From Synechocystis sp. PCC 7338 (GTDB lineage: Bacteria > Cyanobacteriota > Cyanobacteriia > Cyanobacteriales > Microcystaceae), in NCBI RefSeq assembly GCF_018282115.1, contig NZ_CP054306.1:1473488-1537487 (forward strand): a DNA stretch of 64,000 bases. The letters are read 5' to 3'. The notes beneath the pieces were generated by a model. That model made no database searches and was not told the DNA's origin. It was given only the letters and a program-made list of their open reading frames with translations. Below, in pieces: positions 33,247 to 43,165 of this stretch. A program made the position numbers and the translations under genes. Position 1 is the stretch's first letter, and each line of letters begins with the position of its first letter.

Positions 33247-33774
33247 TTGTTTAATGCCCCCTTGAGATTGACTGTGAGTGATTCCCCAAAGCCCCAATTG
33301 CCCCCAAGCTCCCAAGGACGTAATAGCTTAGTTTCCCGGCCGGAACTGGAAGCTGTGACCGAAAAGTGGTTTGAGATTATGGTTCGGGTGCAACCCCACC
33401 ACACCGATTATGGCGGCGTTGTTTGGCATGGCACCTACCTGACTTGGTTGGAAACCGCCCGAGTGGAATGTTTGCGGTCCATTGGGGTGGATTTTGCCGA
33501 CTTGGTCAAACTGGGCTGTGATTTGCCCGTGGTGAGTCTGGCCCTCCGCTACCACCGCGCCATCCGCCTAGGACAAACGGCAGTGATTAAGGTGCAAATG
33601 CAAGAAATCCAGAAAGTACGGCTGGAATGGCAGAATCAAATTATTTGCCTAGAAACCGGGGAACTCTGTGTGACTGGCAAAATTACCCTAGTGGCGATCG
33701 ACCCAGCCAAGGGAAAAATTATGCGCCGTTTACCGCCAGTGGTGCAGGAAAATTTATTAAAGCTGAGACAGTGA
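33247..33774 (+). CDS. Hotdog-fold (4HBT/YbgC-like) acyl-CoA thioesterase
   Basis: Up to 175 residues. The hotdog domain begins WFEIMVRVQPHHTDYGGVV, with the catalytic-type HTDYGGVVWHGTYL segment, then WLETARVECLRSIGVDF and CDLPVVSLALRYHRAIRLGQ. This resembles 4-hydroxybenzoyl-CoA/YbgC thioesterases. Because it starts 12 bases after menC, it may hydrolyse a CoA ester of the phylloquinone pathway such as 1,4-dihydroxy-2-naphthoyl-CoA. In PCC 6803 that activity was assigned to a different protein (Slr0204), so the role here is open. The start is uncertain: TTG 33247, GTG 33274 or ATG 33379. Confidence 0.82.
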   Translation: MFNAPLRLTVSDSPKPQLPPSSQGRNSLVSRPELEAVTEKWFEIMVRVQPHHTDYGGVVWHGTYLTWLETARVECLRSIGVDFADLVKLGCDLPVVSLALRYHRAIRLGQTAVIKVQMQEIQKVRLEWQNQIICLETGELCVTGKITLVAIDPAKGKIMRRLPPVVQENLLKLRQ

Positions 33775-33943
33775 TCTTCAATCTTCAATGGCGGCATTCA
33801 TTATTTTGGGAAGGAGGGGCAAAATTTGTGTTTACAGTGACCAGCAATCTTGATTCTTCTGCCTCTTCGCGCCGGTCTGGACAAGGTTATGGTTCTCTGA
33901 ATACTGATCAGTCCGGGCCGGGGACTGCATTGCTTTGCCATTG

Positions 33944-35188
33944 ATGATGATTAATTACTCCCTACTCCTCACCCTAGCGTTACCTCCCATTGCGGGGGGA
34001 ATTATTGGCTATTTCACCAACGATTTAGCCATCAAAATGCTATTTCGTCCCTACAAACCCTTTTTTCTCGGGCCCTATCGACTGCCTTTCACCCCTGGAT
34101 TAATTCCCCGCAACCAGGAACGACTGGCCAAGAGGGTTTCCGACACCATTATGGGTTCTTTGCTGACCCCGGAGGAATTACAACGGCTGGCCCGAAAACT
34201 GCTGCAACGGGAACGGGTAGAGGGGGCATTGGGATGGCTGTTGCAATTGGCCCTGAAACAAATTCGGGAAGATAAGCAACAAAAAACCGCCCAAATTCTC
34301 GCCAATATTTTGCAGGATTTATTTAGTGAATCTTTGCCCCGCTTATTGAAGGCCTTGGCTCGGCAGGATAATTTTCTATCGGATCAGATTAACCGTATTT
34401 TTGACCAAATTCTGCTGGAATTTCGACTCTCGGAATTGCAATCTCGTCAGTTCGCCGATTGGTTACTAGGCACAGTATTACCTCCGGATACGATTCGTTT
34501 GGCGTTGGTGGATTTTTTGAGCGATCGCAATATCCAGGTAATTGATGAGGGTTTTCGCGAAAAAACCAGTGGCACCTATTGGGTTGTGGCTAATTTATTT
34601 GGGGTGCGTAATTCCCTCACCCGTTTGCGGGCTTTTTGCCTGGAGGAAAAGGAAACGGCCAACTTGCGTCTGAAGGAGTTATTGCTCTCCCTAGAAATTC
34701 GGAATCGCCTCAAGGACTGGCTCCAGCAATTATCCTTGGAAAATTTACCCGTTTCGACGGTGCGACAATTGCGGCGAACCACAGGGGAAGTGGTGCGGAC
34801 CTATATTCGGGAGCGGGGGGAACCTTTTCTGAAGGATTTTGGTAAATCGGTGGATTGGGATAATGTGGCGGTGCTTATTGTCAATCGGCTCCAATCTTCC
34901 ACGGCGGTGACGGGCTCCCTGGGCTTGGTAAGTGAGGAGTTGGCGTCAATTTTGGAACGGTATTTGGAAGATGATTTAGAAAAAATTGTGAAGCAAATTA
35001 TCCCCATCTTGGCCATTGACCAGGTGATTATCAATCGTATTAATGAAACCCCCGCCGCCGAGTTGGAAACCGCTGTCCAGGCCATTGTCCGTAGTGAGCT
35101 TCAGGCCATTGTTAATCTGGGGGGAGTACTGGGGTTAATCATTGGTGCTTTGCAGAGTGGCTTTTTCTTCGTCAGCCGTGGTTTTTGA
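33944..35188 (+). CDS. DUF445 family membrane protein
   Basis: A 414-residue protein with a membrane helix at each end. The N-terminal one ([20 protein letters not shown]) runs into the family signature [11 protein letters not shown] and [15 protein letters not shown]. The C-terminal one is [19 protein letters not shown]. The long middle is amphipathic helical. DUF445 proteins (YheB-like) are conserved in cyanobacteria and Firmicutes; a role in envelope or lipid handling is suspected, not proven. The ATG at 33944 follows in-frame TTG codons that I do not use. Confidence 0.87.
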   Translation: MMINYSLLLTLALPPIAGGIIGYFTNDLAIKMLFRPYKPFFLGPYRLPFTPGLIPRNQERLAKRVSDTIMGSLLTPEELQRLARKLLQRERVEGALGWLLQLALKQIREDKQQKTAQILANILQDLFSESLPRLLKALARQDNFLSDQINRIFDQILLEFRLSELQSRQFADWLLGTVLPPDTIRLALVDFLSDRNIQVIDEGFREKTSGTYWVVANLFGVRNSLTRLRAFCLEEKETANLRLKELLLSLEIRNRLKDWLQQLSLENLPVSTVRQLRRTTGEVVRTYIRERGEPFLKDFGKSVDWDNVAVLIVNRLQSSTAVTGSLGLVSEELASILERYLEDDLEKIVKQIIPILAIDQVIINRINETPAAELETAVQAIVRSELQAIVNLGGVLGLIIGALQSGFFFVSRGF

Positions 35189-35303
35189 TGGGAGTCTGAC
35201 CCGATGCGATACCATGGTCTGCAGTGTCAAAATTTAGACTATTTTCTGGGTGGCCTTTGGGCTGCTCTGTTCCTTTGCCCAACTCAGCCTGTTAACTTTG
35301 CCC

Positions 35304-35912
35304 ATGTCTGATGCCGCCGTTGTTGTTGAAGAACAGGCCGCTGTGCTAAAAACTTTGCCGGATTTTCCCCTGTCTAATCAGCGGTGTGCCAGTCAGTTGC
35401 AGCAACGCCTTGATTTGCTATTACTGGCGATCGAAGCTTTGGATGTTGGCTCAGCGTCGAAAATGCTGGCCAGTGCAGAAGATTTGGGGCTACAGTCCAT
35501 TGTGCCCCATGCCCTGGCGTTGTGGCGGTTACGTTGTACTAATCCCTGGCGACGTTCCTACAACCGCACTCTGCTCACCCTAGACCAAGCTAAAGCCCTG
35601 ACGGCGATCGCCCATTACCAGGCCAAGCCGTTGAATGTGACTATGCGGCAATTGCTCATTGCGGAACGACAAATGCGGGCTAAACAGTTGCCGGTGGGTA
35701 CTAATTTTTTACTGTCGGATTACCTAGACCAATTCCGTTCCCATTTCAGTAGCCGGATGAATCCGCGTCGGGCTAAAGTATCGGTGTTGTTGGCTTCTGA
35801 ATCCGCCATGGACGATTTTGCCCTGGGTTTGCTCAACCAATTGCTGTTTTGCACTGGTACCATCGGCATGGAACGTTTATGGATCAGCTTGTTTGACGGA
35901 GAAGTGGCTTGA
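35304..35912 (+). CDS. DUF3038 family protein
   Basis: A 202-residue soluble protein of the cyanobacteria-only DUF3038 family. It is mostly helical, with RCASQLQQRLDLLLLAIEALD near 25 and NPWRRSYNRTLLTLDQAKAL near 83. It is adjacent to DUF4335 in this window as in other cyanobacteria, so the two proteins probably form a complex. The last four bases TTGA contain both the next gene's TTG start and this gene's TGA stop. Start: ATG at 35304; a GTG at 35250 is in frame. Confidence 0.8.
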   Translation: MSDAAVVVEEQAAVLKTLPDFPLSNQRCASQLQQRLDLLLLAIEALDVGSASKMLASAEDLGLQSIVPHALALWRLRCTNPWRRSYNRTLLTLDQAKALTAIAHYQAKPLNVTMRQLLIAERQMRAKQLPVGTNFLLSDYLDQFRSHFSSRMNPRRAKVSVLLASESAMDDFALGLLNQLLFCTGTIGMERLWISLFDGEVA

Positions 35913-36562
35913 ATATTCAACGACCCTATCGCCTACCCAACTGCACCCTCACCCTGGAGGGCATGGCCAGCGGTACTGATCCCAGTTCTAGCAACGAAGA
36001 TTTGCAGATTATTCTCAATGCCCGTTGTCAGTTCCTCGGCACCAACCAAAGTTTGGAAGGGGGCCGGGCTTTTCTCGAGGCCTTGGCCAAAGCGGTCAAC
36101 AGTTACGCCCAGGGTTGTCTGAGTGGTATTCCCCATCCCACAGAAACCAAGGGGGAAAATGGTGAATGGGCTGAGTTAACTCCCCTGCCAGATCAGGCCC
36201 TGCACCGTTTGTTGTGGCATCCTCCGGCTGATGAATCCTCTGAGGCGATCGCCGTTGACTTAAGCACAGTGGAACTCTTTGATCTGGTGGAAGCGGTGGA
36301 TCAATTTATTGGCGATCGGCACACTTTACCAGACTTTTCCCTGACCTTAGAACCCCTGTCTCGTCGCCACCGCCAACCGGACGAACCCTTTGTGCAACGG
36401 GCTATTCCGGCTAGTTTGGGGGCCTTGGGCTTAGCAGTTTTTGCCCTGGTGATCTACTGGCTACCCATCCCTGAAATTAGGGAACCGGAAGTCAACCCCG
36501 ACAATACTCCCGATTTGACTCAGCCCGACAATGGCAATCCCACCGATGGCCCCACTCCCTAG
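35909..36562 (+). CDS. DUF4335 family membrane-anchored protein
   Basis: A 217-residue cyanobacterial protein. It starts with TTG, giving MNIQRPYRLPNCTLTLEGMA, which is the typical DUF4335 start and supports this codon over the later ATG. The start overlaps the stop of the DUF3038 gene (TTGA), indicating translational coupling. Residues about 165-188 form a single membrane helix (IPASLGALGLAVFALVIYWL), followed by an acidic Asn/Pro/Asp tail. Function unknown. Confidence 0.8.
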   Translation: MNIQRPYRLPNCTLTLEGMASGTDPSSSNEDLQIILNARCQFLGTNQSLEGGRAFLEALAKAVNSYAQGCLSGIPHPTETKGENGEWAELTPLPDQALHRLLWHPPADESSEAIAVDLSTVELFDLVEAVDQFIGDRHTLPDFSLTLEPLSRRHRQPDEPFVQRAIPASLGALGLAVFALVIYWLPIPEIREPEVNPDNTPDLTQPDNGNPTDGPTP

Positions 36563-36641
36563 AAACTAAGCTGCCCAGACATCCTTAACACCTTTAACAA
36601 TAGAAAGCAATTGTTGCCAGGGGAGTTGTGTTGGGAGTATG

Positions 36642-38324
36642 TCAAACACTTAAACAAACCACTCGCAAACCGCAATCATTCTCGTTTTTATCCGGGTAAA
36701 GACGGATACGGCTGGCGGAACGACAGAGGGGCGCGGCCACTTTCCATGAGCCCCCCCGCAATACCCTTGGAGATCCATCGGGCTCTGTTACCCAAGCACC
36801 ACTGTTCCCTGGAAACCCCTGATAATTTTCGTGCCAGGTGTCCTCGCACCATTCCCACACATTGCCGCTTATGTCATAGAGTCCCCAGCCATTGGGTTGT
36901 TTGCGCCCCACCATTTGGCCCCAACCGTTGGAATTGCCCTTATACCAACCGTATTTATTTAACTCTTTGGCATTATCGCCAAAATAAAACCGGGTTTTAC
37001 TTCCCGCTCGGCAAGCATATTCCCATTGGGCCTCGCTGGGTAATTTATAAATTTTGCCGCTGATTTGGCTTAACCTTTGGCAAAATTCTTCGGCTTGGTA
37101 CCAACTGACCCATTCCATGGGGTGATGGGGAAAATCTTGAAAGTATTTAGAATTGGCCCCCACCTGCATAATGGCTTGCCACTGTTGTCTGGTAATGGGG
37201 TATTTGCCCATGGCAAAGGGGGCAATTTGTACCAAATGCTGGGGGGTTTCCCACTCTTGGGCATCTTTATCACTGGTCGTTGACCCCATCAGAAATTCCC
37301 CCCCCGCCAGGGTAACCATGGTCAGTGCAGCATTGTTTGGTAAAGTTTCCTGATATTCCGCCAGGGTTTTGGTTTGGCTACGGCTAAAAAAGATGGTGCC
37401 CCCGCTGGCACCCACGGCCATTAATCCGCACAAAATTAGAACTTTACGGCGGTTAGGATACTTAGAGTCTTCCCCTATAGCCCCACCTTCTGTAACTTCT
37501 TCGGGAAACCGGGGCGTTGGCTGGGTAAGAAATTGCAGTACATCGGCGATCGCCCAACGTTGCCTGCGGTCTTTGGCCAAACAAGCAAGGGCTAATTCCC
37601 CCCAGGGCGGGGGCAAAGGAGGCAGGTCAATATCTCCCTCCATCACCCGTTTGAGTAGTTGGGTTTGGTTGTCGAACTGGTAGGGTAACCTTTGGGCGGT
37701 AATTTGCACCACCATGATCCCCAAGGACCACACATCCCAAGCGGGGGAAACAATGCCATCAAAAGCCTCTGGCGGCATATAGGGGATGGTGCCCAGGGGA
37801 TTAATTGTTTGAGCATAACTATGCTCGTCTAGATGTTTAATCAAACCAAAATCCGACAGTTTCCACTGCTCTCCCACTCGGAGAATGTTGGCGGGCTTGA
37901 GATCCCGGTGTACTTGGTTTTTACCGTGGAGGTAAGCCAATCCCCTGGCGATCGCCGTAAATAAATTCCTAATCTCAGTCGGACTAAGTTGGCGCTGCTG
38001 TAGGTGATGTTCTAGGCTTTCTGCGGCCAATTCCATGGCTAGGTAGAAAATTTTTGTCCCATTGAGTTCCCCCTCCCCGGCGGCATAGGTTTTGATCAGA
38101 TTGCCGTGGCTTAAATTAGCGGCGGCGATCAATTCCTCCAATTTGGCTTCGTCAGCGTTGGGAATGATTTTGATGGCGACCTGTCTTAAAGCCCGTTCCA
38201 TTACCACCTCGCTAGCGAGGAAAACGGCCCCAAAGCCCCCAGCTCCCAAAAGTTTTTCTAGATGGTACTGCCCAATGCGTTGGCCTGCCATCATTCTGAA
38301 AATTAGGGGATTGGTATTGACCAT
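36642..38324 (-). CDS. Ser/Thr protein kinase fused to an FGE-sulfatase (C-type-lectin-like) domain
   Basis: A 560-residue protein. The Hanks-type kinase at about 18-275 has intact motifs: LLGAGGFGAVFLA glycine loop, VAIK lysine, VHRDLKPANIL catalytic loop, LSDFGLIK metal site. One membrane helix follows near 297-317 (KVLILCGLMAVGASGGTIFF). The C-terminal formylglycine-generating-enzyme-like domain covers about 340-560 (GGEFLMGS, EWETPQHLV, RLPSEAQWEYACRAG-like KLPSEAQWEYACRAGS, SGNVWEWCEDTW, VLRGGSW). The first of the two catalytic cysteines of true FGE, expected just after RGGSW, is absent (KVAAPLC), so the domain likely binds rather than oxidises. The kinase faces the cytosol and the FGE domain the other side. 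Start: ATG 38324; a TTG 20 codons earlier overlaps the next gene. Confidence 0.9.
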   Translation of the reverse strand: MVNTNPLIFRMMAGQRIGQYHLEKLLGAGGFGAVFLASEVVMERALRQVAIKIIPNADEAKLEELIAAANLSHGNLIKTYAAGEGELNGTKIFYLAMELAAESLEHHLQQRQLSPTEIRNLFTAIARGLAYLHGKNQVHRDLKPANILRVGEQWKLSDFGLIKHLDEHSYAQTINPLGTIPYMPPEAFDGIVSPAWDVWSLGIMVVQITAQRLPYQFDNQTQLLKRVMEGDIDLPPLPPPWGELALACLAKDRRQRWAIADVLQFLTQPTPRFPEEVTEGGAIGEDSKYPNRRKVLILCGLMAVGASGGTIFFSRSQTKTLAEYQETLPNNAALTMVTLAGGEFLMGSTTSDKDAQEWETPQHLVQIAPFAMGKYPITRQQWQAIMQVGANSKYFQDFPHHPMEWVSWYQAEEFCQRLSQISGKIYKLPSEAQWEYACRAGSKTRFYFGDNAKELNKYGWYKGNSNGWGQMVGRKQPNGWGLYDISGNVWEWCEDTWHENYQGFPGNSGAWVTEPDGSPRVLRGGSWKVAAPLCRSASRIRLYPDKNENDCGLRVVCLSV

Positions 38325-38373
38325 GAATTCCTCGCCGTCAATGGTGTACTTGGGGGAAAAGCAAGGGGAAAAT

Positions 38374-39096
38374 TCAATAGGCAATTTCCAGGGTCACTGT
38401 GGCCTGTACTGTTTGGTCACCGCTAATAATGGGGGTGGGCGCAGATTCCGCTACCGGAGAAGCGGCCAGGGCCCCCCGAAAAATAGGCGTGGGTTGGCCG
38501 GGGCTGGGATTAATAACAATGCGGACGATGTTTTGGGGAGTTAAATTTAAACTGGACAGCACCACCCGAGCTTGGGCCTGGGCATCGGCGGTGGCGGCAA
38601 CTAGGGCCTTTTGTTCTGCTACTTTGAGGGTTTCAGGGGTAGCGATAAAGCGAATGCCATCGATGCGACTGGCCCCGGCTTGCACAGCTTCATCAAGGAT
38701 TTTTCCCACTTGGTCGCTTGGGTACTGAAAACTGACGGTATTGCTGCCAATGTAGCCTTCCAAACTTCTTTCATTGTTGCGATAAACATAGTTGGGTTGG
38801 AGTTGGAGCCCCTGGGTTTGTAATTTGTCCACCCGTTGACTACGTAGATATGTCACCAGACGGTTACTCCGTTCGGCGATCGCCGTTTGGACTTGGTTAG
38901 CAGTATCGGCTTGGACTTCCACCGTTAGCTGGGCTTCAGTTAGGGTGGTGGGAACAGACTCCGAAGCTTGGCCAGTGACAGTGAGTAGTTGTTGCATTTC
39001 GTTGGCCCACAGGGGAGAAGGGGGCAAGGCAGTGAGAAGCGTACCGGATAATAACAGCACCGATGCGGAAAATCGAGAAAATCTAAATATGCCCAT
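38374..39096 (-). CDS. SIMPL (DUF541) periplasmic protein
   Basis: A 240-residue exported protein with a signal peptide (residues about 6-30, ending near PLWANE). The SIMPL/DUF541 domain includes LLTVTGQASESVPTTLTEAQL, ERSNRLVTYLRSQRVDKLQT, LDEAVQAGASRIDGIRF and ALVAATADAQAQARVVL. Family members (YggE/BP26) form ring-like oligomers linked to oxidative stress. A perfect AGGAGG lies 6 bases before the ATG at 39094-39096. The kinase-FGE gene follows 49 bases downstream, probably in one transcript. The 260 bases upstream hold its promoter and that of the divergent pentapeptide gene; I see no other feature there except a CCCTGTTGACAGGG palindrome. Confidence 0.87.
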   Translation of the reverse strand: MGIFRFSRFSASVLLLSGTLLTALPPSPLWANEMQQLLTVTGQASESVPTTLTEAQLTVEVQADTANQVQTAIAERSNRLVTYLRSQRVDKLQTQGLQLQPNYVYRNNERSLEGYIGSNTVSFQYPSDQVGKILDEAVQAGASRIDGIRFIATPETLKVAEQKALVAATADAQAQARVVLSSLNLTPQNIVRIVINPSPGQPTPIFRGALAASPVAESAPTPIISGDQTVQATVTLEIAY

Positions 39097-39355
39097 GGTT
39101 GGCCTCCTAGAAAAAATTTTTGGTTGCACTCTTGGCGATACTTAAGGGTAAAGTTCTAGCTCCCTGGCAGATAGCTCAAGCAGGACAAAAACCACCGCGT
39201 TGGGAGGATGTGCCGGAGTGCGGACGCAAACCCTTGCCCCCTGTTGACAGGGCACAATAAAGAGTTAACAACAAGTTACTCACTGAATGTTATGGTTTGC
39301 ACTAGATAGGGTTAATCTTAATTGACCGACAGTCTCGGCAGCGGAAAAATTTTCG

Positions 39356-40237
39356 ATGGTAGACAGTAATCAAGCCCAGGCGATTCTTAGTCAATACCAG
39401 GCAGGGGAGCGCTATTTTCCCAACTTAGCCCTGCGGCACATTGACCTCCACGGCTTCACCCTAGCTGGAGCAGATTTTAGTGGCTCAGACTTCAGCGAGG
39501 CCAACCTGCGGGGAGCAGATTTGCAGGGCTGTAAATTGCAGGGTTGCTATTTTAACAACGCAGATCTGTCGGGCGCTAATTTGTCTAGGGCGGATCTAGG
39601 GCAAGCATCCCTACTAAAAACTTTTTTGCTCAAAGTTAACCTCCAGGAAGCCCACTTGGAAAATGCCCTTTGTGCCGGAGCGTTGTTGACCAGGGCTAAT
39701 CTTGCAGAAGCCCGTTTGCATGGGGCCCTGCTGACAGGGGCGGACTTAACTGGGGCAAAGTTAGCCAATGCTAAATATAATCAACAAACCCAATTCGATG
39801 CCGGTTTTAAGCCAGAAAATTTCGGTCTGATCAAGGTGATGGGGGATAGTACTCCTAGCCCTCAAACTAAGACTCAAACCCCAGTCAAAGAGAAACAGTC
39901 TAGCCAAGCTTCCCTCCCCACTGGCTTAACGGTGGAAGATTTGTTACTAACTTTTGAATATTTGGGTAGTTTAGGTAATCATTACTTAGGCAATACCATG
40001 GCTAGTCGTTATCTACAATCGGCCCAGCCCAAGGAAGAATGGTTTGCCCAGTTTGAGGTGGATAAAAAGGCCGTTAAACTTAACTATCAAGGGCCAAAGC
40101 AGGAGCAGTTGACCCCAGCTCAAATTGAGTTGGCCCAACAATGGGCTCAGCAGTATGTCAAATCCTGCGCGGTCATTTTTAAGACCTTTTCCACCATGAT
40201 CGAAACTGATCGATGTGTTTTTAGTATTAGTGGTTAG
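39356..40237 (+). CDS. Pentapeptide-repeat protein
   Basis: A 293-residue protein. Residues about 25-140 are tandem A(D/N)LxG-type pentapeptides (LAGADFSGSDFSEANLRGAD and following) that fold as a right-handed square beta-helix. A linker at about 160-190 is Thr/Pro/Gln rich. The C-terminal 110 residues form a helical domain (VEDLLLTFEYLGSLGNHYLG). Function unknown, as for most cyanobacterial members. It precedes the ABC ATPase by 39 bases and could share its transcript. Confidence 0.87.
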   Translation: MVDSNQAQAILSQYQAGERYFPNLALRHIDLHGFTLAGADFSGSDFSEANLRGADLQGCKLQGCYFNNADLSGANLSRADLGQASLLKTFLLKVNLQEAHLENALCAGALLTRANLAEARLHGALLTGADLTGAKLANAKYNQQTQFDAGFKPENFGLIKVMGDSTPSPQTKTQTPVKEKQSSQASLPTGLTVEDLLLTFEYLGSLGNHYLGNTMASRYLQSAQPKEEWFAQFEVDKKAVKLNYQGPKQEQLTPAQIELAQQWAQQYVKSCAVIFKTFSTMIETDRCVFSISG

Positions 40238-40276
40238 CTCTTCTGGGCAGGACTTTTTCAGGGAGGAAAAAAGTTA

Positions 40277-41254
40277 ATGGTCGCGTCAACTCTGATCGCC
40301 GAGGCAAAGGAACCAATCCAGGGCCATGTGGTGGAAACTTGGGAGATTAGCAAGACCTACCGTACCGGCTTTTGGATGAATCAGAAGGTGGAGTCCCTTA
40401 AACCTTTGTCCATTGCGGTGCAACCGGGGGAAACCTTTGGCCTACTGGGCCCCAACGGAGCAGGTAAAACTACCCTGTTAAAAATTCTTTTGGGGGTAAT
40501 TCGCGCCAGCGGCGGCCGGGGTACCCTCCTGGGTAAACCCATCGGTGATCGCCAGACCAAACAACGGGTGGGCTACCTACCGGAAAATGCCTATTTTTAT
40601 GATTTTTTAACCGCCTGGGAATTTTTAGATTACATCGGCAGTCTGTTTCAGATTGGCAAACGGGAACGGCAACGACGCATTATGGCCATGTGCGACCTGG
40701 TGGGGCTGGCCCAAAAAACCGCCAAAAAGAAGCAATTGCGGCAATATTCCAAAGGCATGTTGCAACGGGTGGGCATGGCCCAGGCCCTGATTAATGATCC
40801 AGAGGTGGTATTCCTGGATGAACCTATGTCTGGTTTAGACCCCCTGGGACGTTACCAAGTGCGGGAGATTATTCTCTCTCTGAAAGAACAGGGCAAAACC
40901 ATCTTTTTCAACTCCCACATTTTGGCGGATGTGGAGCAAATTTGTGACCGCATTGCCATTTTGGCCCGGGGGGAATTGCTCTGTAGCGGTTCTTTAGCGG
41001 AAGTGTTGGGCACCGACGAAGGCTACCAAGTGGTCTTACGAGGGGGACAAGCAGAGGAATTAAGCAAATATTTAGGTAACCTCAGTCAGGAACAGGATGT
41101 CTGGCATGGTGATTACCAGGGAGATCCCCAAACGCTAGTGGATGCTCTACCTAGTCTTGGGGCCAGTTTAATCAGCCTCAATTTGGCCAGGCCTTCCCTG
41201 GAAGATTATTTCATCCGGCAACTGCGGGAACGGGGCATCACCACCAGTCAGTAA
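40277..41254 (+). CDS. ABC transporter ATP-binding protein
   Basis: A 325-residue ATPase. Walker A is GPNGAGKTTLL near residue 62, the signature is LRQYSKGMLQRVGMAQAL near 152, Walker B is VVFLDEPMSGLDP near 178, and the H-loop is FFNSHILADV. The C-terminal 80 residues match the CcmA/NatA-type extension of drug or Na+ exporters. No permease gene is adjacent in the window. GGGAGG precedes the ATG. Confidence 0.92.
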   Translation: MVASTLIAEAKEPIQGHVVETWEISKTYRTGFWMNQKVESLKPLSIAVQPGETFGLLGPNGAGKTTLLKILLGVIRASGGRGTLLGKPIGDRQTKQRVGYLPENAYFYDFLTAWEFLDYIGSLFQIGKRERQRRIMAMCDLVGLAQKTAKKKQLRQYSKGMLQRVGMAQALINDPEVVFLDEPMSGLDPLGRYQVREIILSLKEQGKTIFFNSHILADVEQICDRIAILARGELLCSGSLAEVLGTDEGYQVVLRGGQAEELSKYLGNLSQEQDVWHGDYQGDPQTLVDALPSLGASLISLNLARPSLEDYFIRQLRERGITTSQ

Positions 41255-41312
41255 GCAAAAAAATTCAGTATCTTAAGCGTCCCAAAGAACGGAAAACCGA
41301 ACCTTGTTTGGC

Positions 41313-41339
41313 TTAGCACTCCACTGCCAAGAGTGCTAG
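41313..41339 (+). promoter_or_regulatory. CIRCE operator (HrcA binding site)
   Basis: TTAGCACTC, nine bases, GAGTGCTAG: the CIRCE inverted repeat with only the last base deviating from consensus. It lies 54 bases before the groEL2 start. HrcA repression of groEL genes through CIRCE is established in Synechocystis. Confidence 0.95.
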
Positions 41340-41393
41340 AGTGCTTTATGGACTTGTCCGCCACCTTTGACGTTATTTGTAACTTTTTAGTCT

Positions 41394-43061
41394 ATGTCTA
41401 AGCTTATTTCCTTTAAGGATGAATCCAGACGCTCCCTGGAAGCAGGGATTAATGCCCTGGCCGATGCAGTGCGGATTACCCTCGGCCCCAAAGGTCGTAA
41501 CGTTTTATTAGAAAAGCAGTACGGTGCTCCCCAGATTGTCAACGATGGCATCACCGTCGCCAAAGAAATTGAACTGTCTAACCCGGAAGAAAATGCTGGA
41601 GCTAAGCTAATCCAGGAAGTTGCTTCCAAAACCAAGGAAATTGCTGGGGATGGCACCACCACCGCCACTATTATTGCTCAAGCTTTAGTGCGGGAAGGTC
41701 TGCGCAATGTGGCCGCTGGCGCTAACCCTGTAGCTCTGCGTCGGGGCATCGAAAAAGTTACCACTTTCCTCGTCCAAGAAATTCAGGCTTTGGCTAAACC
41801 AGTGGAAGGTTCGGCGATCGCCCAGGTGGCCACCGTATCCTCCGGTAACGATTCCGAAGTCGGGGCCATGATTGCCGATGCCATGGACAAAGTCACCAAA
41901 GACGGCGTCATCACCGTGGAAGAGTCCAAATCCCTCAATACCGAATTGGAAGTGGTGGAAGGGATGCAGATCGACCGGGGTTACATTTCCCCCTACTTCA
42001 TCACCGATAGCGATCGCCAATTGGTGGAGTTTGATAATCCTCTGATTTTAATCACTGACAAAAAAATCAGCGCCATTGCCGACTTGGTGCCCGTGCTGGA
42101 AAGCGTTGCCCGGGCCGGTCGTCCTCTGCTGATTATTGCTGAAGATATCGAAGGGGAAGCCCTCGCCACCCTAGTGGTCAACAAAGCCCGGGGGGTGCTC
42201 AATGTTGCTGCCATTAAAGCGCCCGCCTTTGGCGATCGGCGTAAAGCCGTGTTGCAGGACATCGCCATCCTCACCGGTGGTAGTGTAATTTCTGAAGATA
42301 TTGGTTTGAGTCTTGACAGCGTCAGCTTGGATCAATTGGGTCAAGCGGTTAAAGCCACTTTGGAAAAAGACAACACCATCCTCGTTGCCGGGGCAGACAA
42401 ACGGGCCTCTGCCGGAGTTAAAGAACGGATCGAGCAACTCCGCAAAGAATATGCCGCTTCCGATTCCGACTACGACAAAGAAAAAATCCAAGAGCGCATC
42501 GCCAAACTAGCCGGTGGTGTGGCCGTGATCAAAGTCGGCGCCGCCACAGAAACGGAACTCAAAGACCGCAAACTCCGCATTGAAGATGCCCTTAACGCCA
42601 CCAAAGCTGCGGTGGAAGAAGGTATTGTTCCTGGTGGTGGCACCACCCTAATCCGTTTAGCCGGCAAAATTGAAGCATTTAAAGCCCAACTTAGCAACGA
42701 TGAAGAACGGGTGGCGGCCGACATCATTGCCAAAGCCCTGGAAGCCCCCCTACACCAGTTGGGCAGGAATGCCGGGGTAGAAGGTTCCGTCATTGTCGAA
42801 AAAGTCAAGGAAGCCACTGGCAACCAAGGTTATAACGTCATCACTGGCAAAATTGAAGACCTAATTGCTGCTGGTATCATCGACCCCGCCAAAGTGGTGC
42901 GTTCTGCCCTGCAAAATGCCGCTTCTATCGCTGGTATGGTGCTAACCACCGAAGCTCTGGTAGTGGAAAAACCTGAACCGGCGGCCCCTGCTATGCCCGA
43001 CATGGGTGGCATGGGCGGTATGGGAGGTATGGGCGGCATGGGTGGTATGGGTATGATGTAA
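41394..43061 (+). CDS. groEL2: Chaperonin GroEL, second copy (no adjacent groES)
   Basis: A 555-residue 60-kDa chaperonin. Intact motifs are [19 protein letters not shown] near 24-42, ATP-site segment [14 protein letters not shown] near 86, [16 protein letters not shown] near 187 and [10 protein letters not shown] near 413. The C-terminus is a long Gly-Met repeat ([12 protein letters not shown] and on). There is no groES before or after it, identifying it as the monocistronic groEL2 paralogue of cyanobacteria. Heat control is by the CIRCE element upstream. A strong terminator follows at 43131-43165. Confidence 0.97.
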   Translation: MSKLISFKDESRRSLEAGINALADAVRITLGPKGRNVLLEKQYGAPQIVNDGITVAKEIELSNPEENAGAKLIQEVASKTKEIAGDGTTTATIIAQALVREGLRNVAAGANPVALRRGIEKVTTFLVQEIQALAKPVEGSAIAQVATVSSGNDSEVGAMIADAMDKVTKDGVITVEESKSLNTELEVVEGMQIDRGYISPYFITDSDRQLVEFDNPLILITDKKISAIADLVPVLESVARAGRPLLIIAEDIEGEALATLVVNKARGVLNVAAIKAPAFGDRRKAVLQDIAILTGGSVISEDIGLSLDSVSLDQLGQAVKATLEKDNTILVAGADKRASAGVKERIEQLRKEYAASDSDYDKEKIQERIAKLAGGVAVIKVGAATETELKDRKLRIEDALNATKAAVEEGIVPGGGTTLIRLAGKIEAFKAQLSNDEERVAADIIAKALEAPLHQLGRNAGVEGSVIVEKVKEATGNQGYNVITGKIEDLIAAGIIDPAKVVRSALQNAASIAGMVLTTEALVVEKPEPAAPAMPDMGGMGGMGGMGGMGGMGMM

Positions 43062-43130
43062 TTGCCCCATCCTTGCCATGCTCGGATTACTAGTCCATCG
43101 CGGCTAATCTGAAGGCTTTGTTGCCTGTTG

Positions 43131-43165
43131 TCCCCCTTCCCTAGCTAACTGGGAGGGGGATTTTT
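43131..43165 (+). terminator. Rho-independent terminator of groEL2
   Basis: TCCCCCTTCCC (43131-43141) pairs with GGGAGGGGGA (43151-43160) with one asymmetry, loop TAGCTAACT, followed by TTTTT. Confidence 0.8.
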
